From Balneola sp. (GTDB lineage Bacteria > Bacteroidota > Rhodothermia > Balneolales > Balneolaceae), in the NCBI GenBank assembly GCA_002730655.1, contig PCAT01000032.1:1-10451 (forward strand): DNA of 10,451 nucleotides, given 5' to 3'. Under the pieces are notes generated by a model. That model had not been told where the DNA came from and ran no database searches. It saw nothing but the letters and a program-made list of their open reading frames with translations. The position numbers were made by a program, and so were the translations under genes. Of this stretch, positions 7,833-10,451 are shown piece by piece; positions within the stretch are counted from its first letter, which is position 1, and every line of letters starts with the position of its first letter.

Positions 7833-8432
7833 TTAAAATTTAATTGCAAGACCAAAAATAATTCGGCCCACTTGAGAACTAATCTGTTCAATTCTAGGCT
7901 TCCCGAGTCTACTATCAGTATACCTGTACTCAATAAAAGGCTTCAAAATAGGTAAAACACTAATTTTCGCTCCTACTAAGGCATTCCAATACAAATTATT
8001 TTCCGTCTTTTGGCTCAATATACTTACCAACATAGGATTACTTTGATCTATTAACCCTGAAATCAAGTTAGGTGTAATATTAATTTCTTCTGAACCGATA
8101 CCCATGCCAGCATAAGGCTCAATCAATCCAATGTTGACTCCAGCTATAGCAGTAACACCAATATCATAGTTTATCACTTCTTCAGAAAATGTAATTCCTG
8201 ATCGGGTTAATTTATTATCCTCCGAAAAATGACTGAAATGAGCTCTCATTCCAATATGGATAATTGGAATATTAGGTAATAACCCTTTCTCTACTTTTAA
8301 ACCGAATCCATGTTGTGGTGTTTCCTCTCTAAGCTCATAAGATACGCCTATCTCAAACTGAGCAAATCCTTTAGTAAAATTTAATATATATATAGTGAGA
8401 CAAATTAACCCACTTATCCAGAATTTTCGCAT
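7833..8432 (-). CDS. Small outer-membrane beta-barrel protein, function unknown
   Basis: The N terminus is a textbook Sec signal: basic MRK, a hydrophobic core through about residue 19, and a predicted signal peptidase I cut after TKGFA (residue 24). The mature part of about 175 residues shows alternating hydrophobic/polar strands. I count about eight candidates, for example FEIGVSYEL, IIHIGMRAHFSHF, YDIGVTAIAGV, IEPYAGMGIG, LYWNALVGAKISV, LKPFIEYRY and the final RIIFGLAIKF. The chain ends in Phe, the aromatic C-terminal residue typical of proteins inserted by the BAM machinery. Eight strands suggest an OmpX/OmpA-like single barrel, without a peptidoglycan-binding domain. Ligand or role cannot be inferred. 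No cysteine remains after the signal. It lies 13 nt upstream of the stringent-response gene and has a good TAnnTTTG promoter match. Confidence 0.8.
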   Translation of the reverse strand: MRKFWISGLICLTIYILNFTKGFAQFEIGVSYELREETPQHGFGLKVEKGLLPNIPIIHIGMRAHFSHFSEDNKLTRSGITFSEEVINYDIGVTAIAGVNIGLIEPYAGMGIGSEEINITPNLISGLIDQSNPMLVSILSQKTENNLYWNALVGAKISVLPILKPFIEYRYTDSRLGKPRIEQISSQVGRIIFGLAIKF

Positions 8433-8471
8433 TTATGGAGACTTTGTAATTAAAAGTTTAATTCTATGTCA

Positions 8472-8500
8472 CAAACATAACTTATTCCAATTATAATCAA
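8472..8500 (-). promoter_or_regulatory. Candidate Bacteroidota-type promoter for the barrel protein-RSH unit
   Basis: On the minus strand, TATGTTTG (8472-8479) matches the TAnnTTTG -7 box exactly. ATTG ending at 8498 lies 18 bp further upstream as a near match to the TTTG -33 box. The predicted start near 8465 gives a leader of about 33 nt to the ATG at 8432. This is the best two-element promoter match seen in the window. It would drive both the outer-membrane protein and the RSH gene. Confidence 0.5.
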
Positions 8501-8582
8501 TATAAACAAGCAAAAAGGCTTTTATTACAATTTTAGCAAACTACTAGGTAATTTTTTCTAGATATCATATATTTATGCCCTT

Positions 8583-8670
8583 GCCGCGGTGGTGGAATTG
8601 GTAGACACGTTGGACTTAAAATCCAATGGCTATTTAAATGGCCGTGCCGGTTCGAGCCCGGCCCGCGGTA
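8583..8670 (+). tRNA. tRNA-Leu (anticodon UAA)
   Basis: An 88-nt class II tRNA. The acceptor stem is GCCGCGG (8583-8589) with CCGCGGT (8663-8669), closing in a G1-U72 wobble pair, and A8670 is the discriminator. The anticodon arm is TTGGA/TCCAA around CTTAAAA, with anticodon TAA at 8617-8619 reading UUA. A long variable arm (about 8627-8645) contains a GGC/GCC stem, as expected for leucine. The T arm is GCCGG/CCGGC around TTCGAGC. CCA is not encoded (CTT follows the discriminator), so it must be added by the tRNA nucleotidyltransferase. It stands alone, divergent from the barrel protein gene and convergent with the flagellin gene. TATATTTA (8568-8575) just upstream is a one-mismatch TAnnTTTG element and a possible promoter. 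Confidence 0.97.
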
Positions 8671-8673
8671 CTT

Positions 8674-8712
8674 AACCCTGTATTGCTAACTTAATGTGAT
8701 ACAGGGTTTTTT
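8674..8712 (+). terminator. Intrinsic terminator of tRNA-Leu
   Basis: A 10-bp perfect stem, AACCCTGTAT (8674-8683) with ATACAGGGTT (8699-8708), encloses a 15-nt loop and runs into six Ts (8707-8712). It begins 4 nt after the tRNA discriminator base, so it sets the tRNA precursor 3' end. On the minus strand only TTAAG follows the stem, so it is not a convincing terminator for the flagellin gene. Confidence 0.9.
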
Positions 8713-8741
8713 AATAAAATAAGCTGTTTAGTGTTTAAATA

Positions 8742-8764
8742 CTTCTATATCAAACGTATAGAAG
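8742..8764 (-). terminator. Possible 3' hairpin of the complete flagellin gene
   Basis: CTTCTATA and TATAGAAG form a perfect 8-bp stem with a 7-nt loop, starting 4 nt past the flagellin stop codon at 8768-8770. The stem is AT-rich and the sequence that follows on the minus strand (TATTTAAA) is only moderately T-rich. It could be a weak terminator or an mRNA-stabilising hairpin. Confidence 0.4.
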
Positions 8765-8767
8765 ATT

Positions 8768-9685
8768 TTACTTTAAGAGACTTAATATTACACCAGGTTG
8801 TAAATTTGCTTGAGCTAAAGCTGCCAAAGCAGTTTTTTGAAGAATCTGTAGTCGCACATTTTCACTTTGCTCTTTTGCTAAATCAGCATCTATTGCATTA
8901 GATCTGACCGCGGAATGAACATTGATTGATTGAAGTAAACTTGATTGCTTAGTAGAGAATGTGTTTTGTACAATACCTAGATTATTCATATATCCATTTA
9001 ACTCTGTTATTGCAGAGTCTATGTTTGTGATCAAGCTGCTAAAATTTGCAGCTGTAGCACTTGTTGCAATAGTCAATTCTCCTCTCACTTTCGGATCCGA
9101 ACCATTATTAACCGCCGAAATAGTAATATTTGTTTGGAGCGTACCAGCACTTCCATCATTAAATAATTGTCCGGTGCTCACTGCTGGTAAGTTAACCGTA
9201 TTAATATCGGTAGTACCATCACCCACTTGAAACGTGTAAGAAAGATTGCCTGTCAGATTTGTCCCATCTAGTAATGAGACACTATTATAAGTTGTACTTT
9301 TAGCGAGATCATTAATATCGGACCCTAGTTGTTCGATTTGATCCCCTATATTTTGCCTGGCTGTACTGCTAAGAACTGCATTAGACGCTTGGGTTGCAAG
9401 ACTTTTTATTTCGATAAGATTGTCCATGATATTTTCGTAAGCACCCTCAACAAGACCAAATATGGTCAAACCCTCTGCTACATTATCCAAAGCCTGAGTT
9501 AAACCAGCAATTTTTGCTTTAAGCTTGGAAGCTATCGAAAAATCTACTGGATCATCTGAAACTGAGTTAACTCTTTTGCCAGTAGACAGCCTAAGAAGCG
9601 TTTGTGAACGGAGCTTATTTACTCTATCAAGAGCAAGTTTCGCTTCCATTTCAACAAGTTTATTTTGTATTCCACCAATATCCAT
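8768..9685 (-). CDS. Flagellin, complete, divergent paralog
   Basis: Structural subunit of the flagellar filament, exported through the flagellar type III apparatus and polymerised outside the cell. The 305-residue chain has the two conserved flagellin ends. The N-terminal D0/D1 region (about 1-142) contains LLRLSTGKRVNSVSDD, matching the family LSSGxRINSAxDD block. The C-terminal D1/D0 region (about 213-305) contains NAIDADLAKEQSENVRLQILQKTALAALAQAN. The central region (143-212) is short, so the surface-exposed domain is minimal. The extreme N terminus (MDIGGIQNKLVEMEAK) lacks the usual RxNTNxxA start, although an in-frame TAG upstream excludes an earlier start. No cysteine and no signal peptide are present, as expected. 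No Shine-Dalgarno sequence precedes the ATG. A second flagellin gene lies upstream on the same strand. It could be a minor or specialised filament subunit; a hook-associated FlgL-type protein is less likely because both ends fit flagellin better. Confidence 0.9.
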   Translation of the reverse strand: MDIGGIQNKLVEMEAKLALDRVNKLRSQTLLRLSTGKRVNSVSDDPVDFSIASKLKAKIAGLTQALDNVAEGLTIFGLVEGAYENIMDNLIEIKSLATQASNAVLSSTARQNIGDQIEQLGSDINDLAKSTTYNSVSLLDGTNLTGNLSYTFQVGDGTTDINTVNLPAVSTGQLFNDGSAGTLQTNITISAVNNGSDPKVRGELTIATSATAANFSSLITNIDSAITELNGYMNNLGIVQNTFSTKQSSLLQSINVHSAVRSNAIDADLAKEQSENVRLQILQKTALAALAQANLQPGVILSLLK

Positions 9686-9734
9686 ATTTAAAGCTAACTA
9701 ATAATATTCATAAGTACATATAATATTGTAAATA

Positions 9735-9772
9735 TAAAAAAACCCGACCCCCCATTAAATGGAAGATCGGGT
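9735..9772 (-). terminator. GC-rich intrinsic terminator 50 nt upstream of the complete flagellin
   Basis: On the minus strand, ACCCGA (9767-9772) pairs with TCGGGT (9742-9747). An inner CCAT/ATGG stem lies within the loop, and a T-rich run follows (plus-strand A-rich 9735-9742). No recognised gene lies immediately upstream. It therefore ends either the long 3' region of the upstream flagellin mRNA, a separate small RNA, or a leader of the downstream flagellin, whose start codon is only 50 nt away. Confidence 0.8.
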
Positions 9773-9989
9773 CAAGGATTAAAAGAACCTTATATATCAT
9801 TCAATAAAATCAAAGAACTAAGTGTTGTTCCATTTCAAAATGGGATATGATTGTATCATATTCTACCTTTTTGATTTTTGTCTAGTAAAAATTGTACTCA
9901 ACTTACTTCTAGACTCTTGTTTATGTAATTCCGTGGAAGTCATTCTTTAGCAATCCTTCTGACTTCACTCTCCAACTCGCCTATACTAA

Positions 9990-10016
9990 ATATCTATTTC
10001 TTAGTACACAGCTTTA
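9990..10016 (-). promoter_or_regulatory. Sigma-28 (FliA)-like promoter candidate
   Basis: The minus strand has TAAA (10013-10016), then exactly 15 bp, then ATAGATAT (9990-9997). This retains the GATA core of the flagellar sigma consensus TAAA-N15-GCCGATAA, with the first three and last positions of the second box mismatched. Its position upstream of a flagellin gene fits FliA control, but the match is partial and the region is AT-rich. Confidence 0.25.
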
Positions 10017-10025
10017 ATTTTTTAT

Positions 10026-10044
10026 TTGGACTATAATTGTCCAA
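10026..10044. repeat. Inverted repeat TTGGAC-N7-GTCCAA
   Basis: Two perfect 6-bp arms are separated by 7 bp (TATAATT on the plus strand). It lies just upstream of the sigma-28-like candidate (10 bp gap) and 17 bp beyond the large hairpin after the upstream flagellin. It could be a dimeric regulator site or an RNA hairpin. The GC content of the arms makes it more notable than the surrounding AT-rich repeats. Confidence 0.4.
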
Positions 10045-10061
10045 CTAATCATCTAGTATAT

Positions 10062-10096
10062 ATTAGCGACTTAACCCGAGTGGTTAAGTCGCTAAT
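10062..10096 (-). terminator. 15-bp perfect hairpin after the partial flagellin gene
   Basis: ATTAGCGACTTAACC (10062-10076) and its exact reverse complement (10082-10096) flank a 5-nt loop, 7 nt past the flagellin stop. On the minus strand the following bases are ATATACTAG with no T tract, so it is a poor intrinsic terminator despite its strong stem. It may instead protect the flagellin mRNA 3' end or act as a processing site. On the plus strand it is followed by four Ts. Confidence 0.6.
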
Positions 10097-10103
10097 TTTC
10101 CGT

Positions 10104-10451
10104 TTACTGTCCGAGGAACCCTAATACAGCTTGCGGACCCATGTTAGCTTGTGATAGAGCTGCAGTCGCTGTTTGCTGTAGGATCTGTAGTCTTACAGAG
10201 TTTGACTGTTCTTTAGCAAAGTCAACATCCATAATTCTACTCTTCGCGGCATTATTAGCCGTAATCGCCTCAGTCAGGTTTACTTCCTTACCAGCTAATG
10301 ATCGTTGATCAATCCCTAATTGATTCACGTAGCCATTTAATCTTCCAATTGCTGTATCTACATGAGTCATAAACGCATTGAAATCATTCGCATTAGCAAC
10401 TACTTCGTTGCTACCGTCAAGATCGAAGTCAATAGCACCTCGAGGAGTAGC
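10104..10451 (-). CDS. Flagellin, C-terminal part (cut by window edge)
   Basis: The frame is open to the right edge, giving the last 115 residues of a flagellin. A Met at 10370 is internal, not a start: the 27 codons upstream of it continue without interruption and carry flagellin-like sequence (DFDLDGSNEVV, NANDFNAF). The C-terminal D1/D0 segment reads SRIMDVDFAKEQSNSVRLQ, followed by an ILQQTATAALSQAN block, and ends VLGFLGQ. This is closer to canonical flagellins than the downstream paralog. The two share the AKEQS-x-x-VRLQILQ-x-TA core and the NGY-x-N-x-LGI helix, so they probably arose by duplication. It is followed by a strong hairpin rather than by flaG, fliD or fliS. The missing N-terminal portion lies outside the window. 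Confidence 0.93.
   Translation of the reverse strand, partial: ATPRGAIDFDLDGSNEVVANANDFNAFMTHVDTAIGRLNGYVNQLGIDQRSLAGKEVNLTEAITANNAAKSRIMDVDFAKEQSNSVRLQILQQTATAALSQANMGPQAVLGFLGQ

Larger units (their letters stand above)
9686..10103 (-). other. Inter-flagellin non-coding region, possible leader or small RNA
   Basis: These 418 bases hold no recognisable gene. In minus-strand order they contain a 15-bp hairpin (10062-10096), a TTGGAC/GTCCAA inverted repeat (10026-10044), a sigma-28-like promoter candidate (9990-10016), and a TACTAA/TTAGTA inverted repeat (9984-10006). Two tiny ORFs follow: 9863-9943 (26 residues, basic, AGAAGGA upstream) and 9818-9859 (13 residues). Next come a CCATTT/AAATGG inverted repeat (9830-9843) and the strong terminator (9735-9772). 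Density of structure is high for a spacer. I cannot decide between a long 3' untranslated region, a small RNA and a regulatory leader. Confidence 0.5.

Noticed and set aside
8583..8670. tRNA-Leu as an attachment site of an integrated element
   Set aside because: No integrase is present and no repeat of the tRNA 3' end (for example TTCGAGCCCGGCCCGC) occurs elsewhere in the window. Neighbouring genes look native.
9840..9950. Plus-strand 36-codon hydrophobic ORF in the inter-flagellin region
   Set aside because: It starts at ATG 9840 without a ribosome binding site, its hydrophobicity reflects T-rich codons, and it runs opposite to the flagellin transcripts. Most likely chance.
1..10451. CRISPR array, insertion sequence, phage or defence module
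   Set aside because: No regularly spaced direct repeats, terminal inverted repeats with a transposase, or defence-type domains were seen on either strand.

Overview
The window is AT-rich, densely coded bacterial chromosome that is almost entirely vertically inherited core genome. No transposase, integrase, phage, CRISPR or toxin-antitoxin gene was found. The host looks like a Gram-negative member of the Bacteroidota/FCB assemblage. The support is an 8-strand-type outer-membrane barrel with an Sec signal, two start-proximal TAnnTTTG elements resembling the Bacteroidota -7 box, mostly weak Shine-Dalgarno sequences, and a tRNA without encoded CCA. Flagellin genes are unusual for classical Bacteroidota, so a motile marine lineage such as Balneolota/Rhodothermota is my best inference. 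No rRNA marker is present to settle it.

Layout: (1) 1-59, the probable tail of a plus-strand gene. (2) 207-1205, gap (minus), followed by a clear intrinsic terminator and divergent across a 286-bp spacer from (3) 1492-3108, L-glutamate-gamma-semialdehyde (P5C) dehydrogenase. The spacer holds a perfect 19-bp inverted repeat. (4) 5406-3132, a tight minus-strand cluster: HU/IHF-family protein, ruvX, def, fmt. Two of its junctions are 4-nt stop/start overlaps. (5) 8432-5570, a minus-strand pair: a small outer-membrane barrel protein and a full-length bifunctional (p)ppGpp synthetase/hydrolase. (6) 8583-8670, tRNA-Leu(UAA) on plus, with its own strong terminator. (7) 8768-10451, two minus-strand flagellin paralogs (one complete and divergent, one cut by the window edge), separated by a 418-bp non-coding region rich in hairpins.

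Functionally, def and fmt form the N-formylmethionine cycle (Fmt formylates initiator Met-tRNA, Def removes the formyl group), and RuvX (YqgF) belongs to 16S rRNA maturation or DNA repair. Together with the stringent-response enzyme this is a growth- and translation-linked neighbourhood. gap and P5C dehydrogenase are central and amino-acid carbon metabolism genes sharing a possible control region.

There is no convincing undescribed system. The part most worth a second look is the inter-flagellin region (9686-10103). It contains a sigma-28-like promoter candidate, tiny ORFs, a GC-rich intrinsic terminator about 50 nt upstream of the second flagellin, and an upstream segment that can pair with part of that terminator. 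This would fit a leader, attenuator or small RNA controlling the second flagellin.
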